From Bacillus pseudomycoides (lineage in GTDB: Bacteria > Bacillota > Bacilli > Bacillales > Bacillaceae_G): 64,000 nt of DNA. The DNA is taken from assembly GCF_022811845.1 (NCBI RefSeq), contig NZ_CP064266.1, forward strand, positions 1,984,001 through 2,048,000. Direction: 5' to 3'. The stretch's first letter is position 1. The number at the start of each line of letters is the position of its first letter. A program made the position numbers and the translations under genes. The notes beneath the pieces were generated by a model, which ran no database searches, was not told where the DNA came from, and saw nothing but the letters and a program-made list of their open reading frames with translations. Of the stretch, positions 54,425 through 61,903 are shown in pieces.

Positions 54425-55130
54425 TGCAAGTCTCCAAAGAATTGAATGTTCAAATCTCCCTGCAGAAAGCTTTTTCCTTACCTACAATCCAGCAATTAGG
54501 TAATTATATAGAACAAGCCAGTCAAGAACTATACACACCTATAAGGAAGTTAGAAAAACATCCATGGTATAGGGCATCCTCTGTACAAAAGCGTCTGTAT
54601 ATACTCCAGCATCTTGATAATGTTGGGATTACGTATAACCTGCCATATGCCTTAATTCTAGCTGGGGATATTAAAGTAGATCACATGAAGAAAGCGATAC
54701 AGACGTTAATAAATCGTCATGAGGCTCTTCGTACCTCCTTTATGTTTCAGGAAGGTGAAGTAGTTCAACAAATACATGATGGGGTAGTATTTGATTGGAC
54801 ACCTATAAATACAAAATATGATACCATTGATGAAATGATTGAGGCTTTTATTCAGCCATTTTCTTTAGATATGGAAAGTCTATTTAGGGCAGGGATTACA
54901 CGATTGGAGCCGAATAGATACCTGTTGGTGCTAGATATGCATCATATTATATCAGACGGAACGTCTAGCGGAATTTTAATAAATGAGCTTATGAAGCTTT
55001 ATCAAAACCCAGATGTGAAGCTGTCTCCTGTAAATGTGCAGTATAAAGAGTTTGCAGCTTGGCAACATGAATTTATGCAGTCAGGGAGATATAAGAAACA
55101 AGAGAAGTATTGGTTAGAAAAATATAGAGA
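53776..55130 (+). repeat. Internal NRPS 2 direct repeat, copy 1
   Basis: About 1.35 kb covering the end of the adenylation domain, the carrier and two fifths of the condensation domain. It is nearly identical to 56,907-58,262 (offset 3,131, becoming 3,132 after the A-run difference at 54,410). Identity falls sharply outside, so this is a recent duplication or gene conversion. Confidence 0.88.
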
Positions 55131-58100
55131 TGGTTCTACTTATGCAAAATTACCAACTGATTATGCTCGTCCGCCTGTTCAATCGTTTAATGGAGAGCGT
55201 ATATCCTTTCAATTAGATGAGGAAGCCACGAGGAAATTAAAGAAGCTAGCAAGGGAACATAATGTAACATTGTATATGACCTTATTAGCTGCTTATAAAG
55301 TTCTGTTGTATAAATATACAAGCAATAAAAAAATAGTGGTTGGGACACCTACAATTGGTAGAAGACATCCAGATATTGAAAATACGGTAGGTATGTTTGT
55401 CAATACGTTGGCATTAATGAATACTGTTAATCCAAATGAGTCCTTTAAAAGCTTTTTAGAACGATTAAAGAAAAATACCTTGGAAGCATTTGATAATCAG
55501 GATTATCAATTTGAGGATCTGGTTAGAGACCTGGGGGGGAAACGCGAGTTAAGTAATAATCCTCTGTTTGATACAATGTTTATTCTTCAGAATACAGATG
55601 GAAATAATCTTAATAACTTTGAAGGTGTATTTTCTGATTTTAAGCCATATTCAGGGAAATCTAAATTTGATTTGAGTATAGAGGTATATGATCGAGGGAA
55701 GAACTTAGATATAAACATAACTTTTTGTAAAGATTTATTTAGAAAGGATACAATTGAAACAATCTCATCATGTTTCTTAAATATCATAAAACAAATCAAT
55801 AAGGACATAAGTACAATTATTAGAAGTTTCAACTTGCTCAATCCTTTAGAATCTCAAGATATATTAAAGAAGGCTAATACTAGTGAACAGATTGAAAAAG
55901 GAAATCAACAACATTTTATTCAATTATTTGAAAAAACAGTTAAGAACAACCCATATAAGGTAGCTGTTGTCGAAAGAGGGAAAAGTATAACTTATGATGA
56001 GCTTGATAAAAAATCTACTAGTTTAGCATATAAATTAAAGTGTTCCGGCATATCTAAAGGTCAAATAGTCGGTATAATACTAGATTCCTCAATAGAGCTT
56101 ATTACTAGCATTCTAGGAATTATGAAAGCGGGGGCAGCTTATTTACCAATTGAAACTAATACACCGTTAGATAGGATTTTATATATATTGGAAAACAGTA
56201 ATGCATCTTTAGTTTTAACAGATAGCAAAATTAAAATAACGAATTCTATAAATAATAGGGTAATAAACGTTAATGAGTTAAATCTTGAAAATCATATTGT
56301 ACAAGATAAATGTATATTAACAGAAGGCCTAAACGAATCGGCTTATATAATATATACATCAGGAACAACGGGCCTACCAAAGGGAGTAAACATAAGTCAT
56401 TTAGGACTATCTAACTATGTTACCTGGTTTTCTAAATTTGGGGGTGTATGTAAAGAAGACAAAACTATCTTGCTTTCTTCTTTTGCCTTTGATTTAGGAT
56501 ATACCTCCTTATACCCAATTTTAGCAAATGGAGGAACCCTGCACCTCTTAACCAAGGATTATTATATGGATCCTAAAAACTTAATAAACTACATTGATTC
56601 TAATTGCATTACTTATTTGAAATTAACACCTTCTCTTTATTCTATTTTAAATGACTATGATCCTAATCATCAGTTTCAGAGCCTTAGATTAATAATATTT
56701 GGAGGGGAGCCCCTTAATATAGGTCATGTTAAAAATATTAATAGGGTAAATAATATTAGAATTGTAAATCATTACGGTCCAACAGAAACCACCATTGGAT
56801 GTATAGCTGGTGATATCCATCTTGACTCCCAAGACATTACTAGGACCTATAGTAGCATTGGAAAGCCTATATTTAATATGACAGCTTATATTGTAGATGA
56901 AGATCTCAATATGGTACCTTCAGGAGTACCGGGTGAACTTTGTATAAGTGGTGTGGGAGTGGCAAAAGGCTATATTAATCAACCTGATCTCACTAATGAA
57001 AAATTTATTTCTAACCCTTTTCAGGAGGGACAACGGTTATATCGTACGGGGGATTTGGCAAGATGGTTGCCTGACGGGAATATTGAATTTCTAGGGCGTA
57101 CTGATCATCAAGTCAAGATTCGGGGATATCGTATCGAAACAGCAGAGATTGAACAGATTCTTTTGACCTTCCATAATATAAAGGATGCTCTAGTAATACC
57201 TATATATTCACAGGTAAAAGAAGCACAGTTATGTGCATACATCTGCAGCCATAGCCCAGTTTCTATACAAGAACTTAGAAGATATCTAATGGATAAGTTA
57301 CCAGATTATATGATTCCTGCCTATTTTGTGCGTATAGAACAATTTCCCCTAACCCCGAATGGAAAAGTTGACCGTAAAGCTCTACCAGAGCCTGAACGGA
57401 TAATTGATACGGGGAGGGGATTTGTTCCAGCTGTAACGATAGTAGAAAAGGAATTAGAGAAAATCTGGTGTGAAATCTTAGATTTAGAGGGCGTAAGCAT
57501 ACTGGATAATTTCTTTGAATTAGGAGGAGATTCGTTAAAAATTGCACGTATGGTGATGCAAGTCTCCAAAGAATTGAATGTTCAAATCTCCCTGCAGAAA
57601 GCTTTTTCCTTACCTACAATCCAGCAATTAGGTAATTATATAGAACAAGCCAGTCAAGAACTATACACACCTATAAGGAAGTTAGAAAAACATCCATGGT
57701 ATAGGGCATCCTCTGTACAAAAGCGTCTGTATATACTCCAGCATCTTGATAATGTTGGGATTACGTATAACCTGCCATATGCCTTAATTCTAGCTGGGGA
57801 TATTAAAGTAGATCACATGAAGAAAGCGATACAGACGTTAATAAATCGTCATGAGGCTCTTCGTACCTCCTTTATGTTTCAGGAAGGTGAAGTAATTCAA
57901 CAAATACATGATGGGGTAGTATTTGATTGGACACCTATAAATACAAAATATGATACCATTGATGAAATGATTGAGGCTTTTATTCAGCCATTTTCTTTAG
58001 ATATGGAAAGTCTATTTAGGGCAGGGATTACACGATTGGAGCCGAATAGATACCTGTTGGTGCTAGATATGCATCATATTATATCAGACGGAACGTCTAG

Positions 58101-59031
58101 CGGAATTTTAATAAATGAGCTTATGGAGCTTTATCAAAACCCAGATGTGAAGCTGTCCCCTGTAAAGGTGCAGTATAAAGAGTTTGCAGCTTGGCAACAT
58201 AAATTTATGCAGTCAGGGGGATATAAGGAACAAGAGAAGTATTGGTTAGAAAAATATAGAGATGGTTCCACTTATGCAAAATTACCAACTGATTATGTTC
58301 GTCCACCTATTCAATCATTTAATGGAGAACGTATATCCTTTCAACTAGGTGAAGAAATTACGAAACAATTAAAGGCGTTAGCAAAGGAACACAATGTAAC
58401 ATTGTATATGATCTTGTTAGCCGCCTATAAGGTCTTCCTGTATAAATACACAAATAATAGGGAGATTGTGGTTGGGACACCTACAACCGGCAGAAGGCAT
58501 CCTGATATTCAAAATACGGTAGGCATGTTTGTCAATACGTTAGCATTAGTGAATAGCATTAACCCAGATGAGTCCTTCAAGAGCTTTCTAGACCAGTTAA
58601 AGGAAAGTTCATTGGAAGCATTTGATAATCAAGATTATCAATTTGAAGACTTGGTTAGGAAGTTAGGGGAGAAGTACGAATTAAGTAATAATCCCTTGTT
58701 TGATACGATGTTTGCTTTTCAAAATATGGAGAGCTTTAACTCACAATTTGGTAGCTATTCCTTAAGTATTTATGATATCACAATGAAGATTTCTAAGTTT
58801 GATATGTCTCTTTATGCATGTGAAACAGATAATTACCTCAAATTTGATTTAGAGTATAATGTAGATTTATTTAAAGAAGAAACAATGAAAGACGCTACAG
58901 AATATCTAAAAGAAATTTACTGTAATCTAAATGAATTCATAAATAGACCTATAGGTAATTTGATTTCGTTGCATAATTCAAATTCAATAGATCATATTGA
59001 TATATTTGAGGATGACTTTAATTTTATTTAA
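54418..59031 (+). CDS. NRPS 2, main part: C-A-PCP-C
   Basis: A 1,537-codon frame. It has the end of a carrier domain (1-40), condensation domain 1 (about 50-480, HHIISDG near 176), adenylation domain (about 495-985: IIYTSGTTGLPKG near 645, NHYGPTETT near 784) and carrier (LGGDSLKIAR near 1035). Condensation domain 2 (about 1085-1510, HHIISDG near 1218) closes the chain. Pocket residues by eye, D-L-T-K-I-G-H-I-G, fit an aspartate-type code. Both C domains have intact catalytic His. The protein ends after the second C domain with no thioesterase or reductase. Release must come from that C domain, a trans partner or a distant module. The true start is ATG 52766 once the A-run frameshift is corrected. 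Confidence 0.9.
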   Translation: MVMQVSKELNVQISLQKAFSLPTIQQLGNYIEQASQELYTPIRKLEKHPWYRASSVQKRLYILQHLDNVGITYNLPYALILAGDIKVDHMKKAIQTLINRHEALRTSFMFQEGEVVQQIHDGVVFDWTPINTKYDTIDEMIEAFIQPFSLDMESLFRAGITRLEPNRYLLVLDMHHIISDGTSSGILINELMKLYQNPDVKLSPVNVQYKEFAAWQHEFMQSGRYKKQEKYWLEKYRDGSTYAKLPTDYARPPVQSFNGERISFQLDEEATRKLKKLAREHNVTLYMTLLAAYKVLLYKYTSNKKIVVGTPTIGRRHPDIENTVGMFVNTLALMNTVNPNESFKSFLERLKKNTLEAFDNQDYQFEDLVRDLGGKRELSNNPLFDTMFILQNTDGNNLNNFEGVFSDFKPYSGKSKFDLSIEVYDRGKNLDINITFCKDLFRKDTIETISSCFLNIIKQINKDISTIIRSFNLLNPLESQDILKKANTSEQIEKGNQQHFIQLFEKTVKNNPYKVAVVERGKSITYDELDKKSTSLAYKLKCSGISKGQIVGIILDSSIELITSILGIMKAGAAYLPIETNTPLDRILYILENSNASLVLTDSKIKITNSINNRVINVNELNLENHIVQDKCILTEGLNESAYIIYTSGTTGLPKGVNISHLGLSNYVTWFSKFGGVCKEDKTILLSSFAFDLGYTSLYPILANGGTLHLLTKDYYMDPKNLINYIDSNCITYLKLTPSLYSILNDYDPNHQFQSLRLIIFGGEPLNIGHVKNINRVNNIRIVNHYGPTETTIGCIAGDIHLDSQDITRTYSSIGKPIFNMTAYIVDEDLNMVPSGVPGELCISGVGVAKGYINQPDLTNEKFISNPFQEGQRLYRTGDLARWLPDGNIEFLGRTDHQVKIRGYRIETAEIEQILLTFHNIKDALVIPIYSQVKEAQLCAYICSHSPVSIQELRRYLMDKLPDYMIPAYFVRIEQFPLTPNGKVDRKALPEPERIIDTGRGFVPAVTIVEKELEKIWCEILDLEGVSILDNFFELGGDSLKIARMVMQVSKELNVQISLQKAFSLPTIQQLGNYIEQASQELYTPIRKLEKHPWYRASSVQKRLYILQHLDNVGITYNLPYALILAGDIKVDHMKKAIQTLINRHEALRTSFMFQEGEVIQQIHDGVVFDWTPINTKYDTIDEMIEAFIQPFSLDMESLFRAGITRLEPNRYLLVLDMHHIISDGTSSGILINELMELYQNPDVKLSPVKVQYKEFAAWQHKFMQSGGYKEQEKYWLEKYRDGSTYAKLPTDYVRPPIQSFNGERISFQLGEEITKQLKALAKEHNVTLYMILLAAYKVFLYKYTNNREIVVGTPTTGRRHPDIQNTVGMFVNTLALVNSINPDESFKSFLDQLKESSLEAFDNQDYQFEDLVRKLGEKYELSNNPLFDTMFAFQNMESFNSQFGSYSLSIYDITMKISKFDMSLYACETDNYLKFDLEYNVDLFKEETMKDATEYLKEIYCNLNEFINRPIGNLISLHNSNSIDHIDIFEDDFNFI
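56907..58262 (+). repeat. Internal NRPS 2 direct repeat, copy 2
   Basis: Partner of the 53,776-55,130 repeat. It keeps the five-A run (57,537-57,541) that holds the reading frame and so serves as an internal control for the frameshift in copy 1. Confidence 0.88.
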
Positions 59032-59040
59032 TAATTTTAT

Positions 59041-59080
59041 AATCATGCTCTTTTAACTCTCTGATTAATAGAGCATGATT
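59041..59080. terminator. Hairpin after NRPS 2
   Basis: AATCATGCTC and GAGCATGATT are exact 10-bp inverted copies 20 bp apart just after the stop codon. A T run is lacking on the plus strand, so termination is not certain. Confidence 0.45.
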
Positions 59081-59166
59081 TGGTACAAATCAGAAAAATT
59101 TAAAAACTAATTATATCTAAGAAACAAGCTATCCTTTATTTGAGTTTTCGCTCATATTCTAATGGT

Positions 59167-59276
59167 GGTTCTGTTGCAAAGTTTTCTAAATGAAGCTACA
59201 CTCTAGAAAAAAAGAATGAGGAGAATCTCAAGTGCTATATTTTAAAGGGAAACAGTTCAAGAAAGATATTATTTTG
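59167..59276 (+). mobile_element. 5' remnant of an IS6-family element (IS431/IS26-like end)
   Basis: Starts GGTTCTGTTGCAAAGTTT, an IS6-family terminal repeat. It runs into a transposase start (YFKGKQFKKDIIL) cut off after a few codons by the next IS6 element. Confidence 0.7.
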
Positions 59277-60137
59277 GGTTCTGGTGCAAAAATCCCAAGA
59301 CTCTTGCAAGTAACCTCCTAATCTTGGACATACTGATAGTATGACTCTAAAAAAGGTACGTGTTCAGTATGGAAAAAGAAAATTTGTTTAAATGGAAGCA
59401 TTATCAGCCTGAACTAATCTTATTAACAGTAAGGTGGTACCTACGGTACAATTTGAGCTTCCGTAACCTGGTGGAAATGATGGAGGAAAGAGGATTATCA
59501 ATTGCTCACACAACAAGTATGCGCTGGATTCATCAATATGGACCTCAATTAGAAGAGAACGTACGACATCATCTTAAATCAACAAATGACTCGTGGAGAG
59601 TCGATGAAACCTATATTAAAGTAAAAGGTCAATGGATGTACTTATATCGTGCAGTTGATTCAGAGGGTAATACAATTGATTTTTATCTAAGTAAATCCAG
59701 AGATAAACAAGCGGCCAAGCGCTTTTTCAAGAAAGCCTTGGCTTTTTCATATATTGCTAAACCTCGCGTGATAACAGTAGATAAGAACCCTGCCTATCCT
59801 GTAGCGATTCAAGAGTTGAAAAAAGAGAAACATATGCCTGAAGGCATACAAATAAGGCAAGTTAAATATCTCAATAATATGGTGGAACAAGACCACCGGT
59901 TTATTAAAAGGCGAGTTCGTTCTATGTTAGGATTAAAGTCGTTTAAAACAGCAATCTCTATATTAAGTGGTGTTGAAGCGATGCATATGATGAAAAAAGG
60001 ACAACTTGTTTTACCGGACAAGTCTGTCCAAAACCAGAAAGAATTTATTCATAAATTGTTTGGCTTAGCTTCATAAGATAGAAATAAAGAGGAAATTACT
60101 ACTCTATGTTTCTAACTAACATTTTTGCACCAGAGCC
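59277..60137 (+). mobile_element. Complete IS6-family element (IS240-like), 861 bp
   Basis: Terminal inverted repeats GGTTCTGGTGCAAAAAT and its partner ATTTTTGCACCAGAGCC differ at one position, and a full transposase gene lies between. Flanking 8-mers (ttattttg, ctttaatt) do not match, so the copy probably recombined after insertion. It disrupts another IS6-type element on its left. Confidence 0.88.
59369..60076 (+). CDS. IS6-family (IS240-like) transposase
   Basis: A 235-residue DDE transposase. An N-terminal HTH (LRYNLSFRNLVEMMEERGLSI, TTSMRWIHQYG) is followed by the triad in SWRVDETYIKVKG (D), VITVDKNPAYPVA (D) and MVEQDHRFIKRR (E). IS6 elements form cointegrates by replicative transposition and often flank accessory DNA in direct orientation. 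The remnant at 20,549 has the same orientation. The ATG at 59369 gives the usual N-terminus MEKENLFKWKHYQPE. Confidence 0.92.
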   Translation: MEKENLFKWKHYQPELILLTVRWYLRYNLSFRNLVEMMEERGLSIAHTTSMRWIHQYGPQLEENVRHHLKSTNDSWRVDETYIKVKGQWMYLYRAVDSEGNTIDFYLSKSRDKQAAKRFFKKALAFSYIAKPRVITVDKNPAYPVAIQELKKEKHMPEGIQIRQVKYLNNMVEQDHRFIKRRVRSMLGLKSFKTAISILSGVEAMHMMKKGQLVLPDKSVQNQKEFIHKLFGLAS

Positions 60138-60138
60138 C

Positions 60139-60255
60139 TTTAATTTAACAAACATTCAAAACGACATAATTGATGTTCGTGGGGATATTAGAGACTATAA
60201 TAAATTAAATAAGCTTTTCAAAAAATATAAACCTGAAATTCCTTTAATTTTTTGA
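60139..60255 (+). pseudogene. Fragment of a CDP-glucose 4,6-dehydratase-like gene
   Basis: 39 codons read FNLTNIQNDIIDVRGDIRDY then NKLNKLFKKYKPEI before a stop. The GDIRDxxKLxxxFxxxKPEI pattern is the second strand region of sugar-nucleotide 4,6-dehydratases of the RfbG type. Both ends are cut by IS6-family DNA, so only a scrap remains. Confidence 0.55.
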
Positions 60256-60679
60256 ATGCAGAAGCTAAAGAAGGAGCCTTATCTTTCGTCAGAACCGTTG
60301 GTTCTCCAAAAGTTCGAGCGAGTCTTTTCATAAAAACATATGCTGCTTGTTTGTCTCGTTTTTGACGAAGTTGAATATCAAGTGTTTGTCCGTCTTTATC
60401 AATTGCTCGATATAAATAACACCATCTTCCTTTGACTTTTATATAGGTTTCATCCAGTTTCTAAGATAAGTGTACGTTCTTCTTTTTCTTCTTCCATATT
60501 TGATAGATCAAGTTACCATATTCATGAACCCATCGCATGATGGTTGTAGGATGAACTGAAACATCACGTTCTTTTAAGATTTCAGATACATCACGATAGC
60601 TTAAAGAAAAACGACAGTAATAGCCAACGGCCATTAAAATAATATCTTGTTTGAACTGCTTTCTTTTAAAATATCCCAT
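60243..60679 (-). pseudogene. IS6-family transposase pseudogene (IS431-like clade)
   Basis: The minus strand reads MGYFKRKQFKQDIILMAVGY, CRFSLSYRDVSEILKERDVS and TTIMRWVHEYG. A frameshift near 60,462 follows, then KLDETYIKVKGRWCYLYRAI, DKQAAYVFMKRLARTFGEP and TVLTKDKAPSL. The C-terminal third, with the catalytic Glu, is missing. It belongs to a different IS6 clade from the intact copy at 59,369 and resembles the 5' remnant at 59,167. Confidence 0.85.
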
Positions 60680-60902
60680 CTATGATCCTAGCTCATCCGG
60701 TTGTTTTGCTTTTTTAAATGAATATAATCCTAAGTTATTCCAAGAAAGTGGTACCACGTATTTCCAATCATAAGATAAGAATAACACAATGCACTAAGAG
60801 GTTAATGAAGATAAGAAAAAGAATAAAACAAAACAAAAAAGTCATGACAAGTGAGTTTTGGGAACTGAATATATTTAAATTTGGTTACATCCCTGCTAAT
60901 TG

Positions 60903-61052
60903 AACCAGTACAATCGTCACAGTACGCTTATGTCAGCCTATAAAAATATTAAAGATGAGAATTTCAGATACTATATTTTAAAGCAGAAAGCTGATGTGTT
61001 TCATGCAATGAAGAGTTTTTTTAGAGAAGAATCAGGTGAGAAAATGGCGTAG
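60903..61052 (+). pseudogene. yhbH: Displaced native 3' end of yhbH
   Basis: In-frame codons NQYNRHSTLMSAYKNIKDEN then FRYYILKQKADVFHAMKSFF and REESGEKMA-stop form a typical YhbH C-terminus with no start of its own. Joined after residue 342 of the gene at 19,367 it would rebuild a 391-residue YhbH. Its first 15 bases match the left junction core at 20,393-20,407. This defines the right boundary of the 40.5-kb insertion. A terminator follows immediately. Confidence 0.88.
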
Positions 61053-61078
61053 CCCCTTTTTTAAGGGGTTTTTATTAT
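61052..61078 (+). terminator. Original yhbH terminator
   Basis: CCCC-TTTTTTAA-GGGG followed by TTTTTATT, starting at the stop codon of the displaced yhbH end. Confidence 0.65.
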
Positions 61079-61177
61079 AAAATAAGATTAAATTGAAATA
61101 ATAGAAATATCTATATAACTTTACTTTTTATGTAAAATAGTATATTATATAGATATACAATTTAACGGTTATTTTCT

Positions 61178-61218
61178 AGGAGGAGCCTGTCACCATAGGC
61201 TCCTCCTGTTCTTTTTTA
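61178..61218 (+). terminator. Terminator-like hairpin in the spacer before yuaF
   Basis: AGGAGGAGCCT and AGGCTCCTCCT form an 11-bp stem followed by GTTCTTTTTT. A second small stem (CCTGT-CGT-ACAGG, then TTTTTCT) lies at about 61224-61243. The rest of 61,078-61,342 should hold the yuaF-floT promoter. Confidence 0.6.
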
Positions 61219-61342
61219 AGCAGCCTGTCGTACAGGTTTTTCTTTAAAGGATAAATAACTGAAAATTACGAAATATAATTTTTGAAAGAGGTGAGGCATA
61301 CATATAACAAAGAGAGAAGCAATGATAAAAGGGGGATAAGGC

Positions 61343-61891
61343 ATGACATTGTTTGGTTATCCGCTTGAATTAATTTATTTATATGGATTTATTATTACTA
61401 CTATACTTACTGTTATTTATATCTTTTTTGGAGATATATTTGAATCCATATTTAGCTTCGGAGGGGGATCTATATCCATTGTAACGTTGCTACTCAGTTT
61501 CCTTGCAATGCTTTGTGGGTTTAGTTATATAGGTGAGTACTTATTTTCTGTGAATAGTATTATTATTTTTAGTCTTTCTTTTGGTATATCCTTTATTAGT
61601 GTTTTTCTAATGAAGATATTGATTTTAAAACCAATTGCAGAAGCTGAACAAAATACAGTACAACGTATGGATGAATTTGTTGGCTGCAAAGGAGAAGTAA
61701 TTATTACTATTCCAAAAGAAGGGTTTGGAGAAGTGCTAGTTTCTTCGAAATTTGGAAGCAATGCGATACCAGCTAAGACAGTTGGAAAGAAAGATATTTT
61801 ACAAGGAACCGTGGTCATGATTGAGGGAGTTCAAGATGGTGTTTTGCTTGTACAAAACATCGCTTATTCTTTAAAAAAACCAAAGTTATAA
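61343..61891 (+). CDS. yuaF: NfeD-family membrane protein, YuaF-like
   Basis: A 182-residue protein with three membrane segments in the first 100 residues, then an OB-fold-like NfeD domain (GCKGEVIITIPKEGFGEVLVS ... GTVVMIEGVQDGVLLVQ). NfeD proteins partner with flotillins in membrane microdomains. It ends 12 bp before the flotillin gene, as in the B. subtilis yuaF-floT operon. The ATG follows AAAGGGGG. Confidence 0.88.
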   Translation: MTLFGYPLELIYLYGFIITTILTVIYIFFGDIFESIFSFGGGSISIVTLLLSFLAMLCGFSYIGEYLFSVNSIIIFSLSFGISFISVFLMKILILKPIAEAEQNTVQRMDEFVGCKGEVIITIPKEGFGEVLVSSKFGSNAIPAKTVGKKDILQGTVVMIEGVQDGVLLVQNIAYSLKKPKL

Positions 61892-61903
61892 GGGGGAATT
61901 TGA

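Noticed and set aside
54144..57569. Two pairs of near-identical minus-strand ORFs
   Set aside because: They repeat only because they are shadows of the duplicated NRPS segments.
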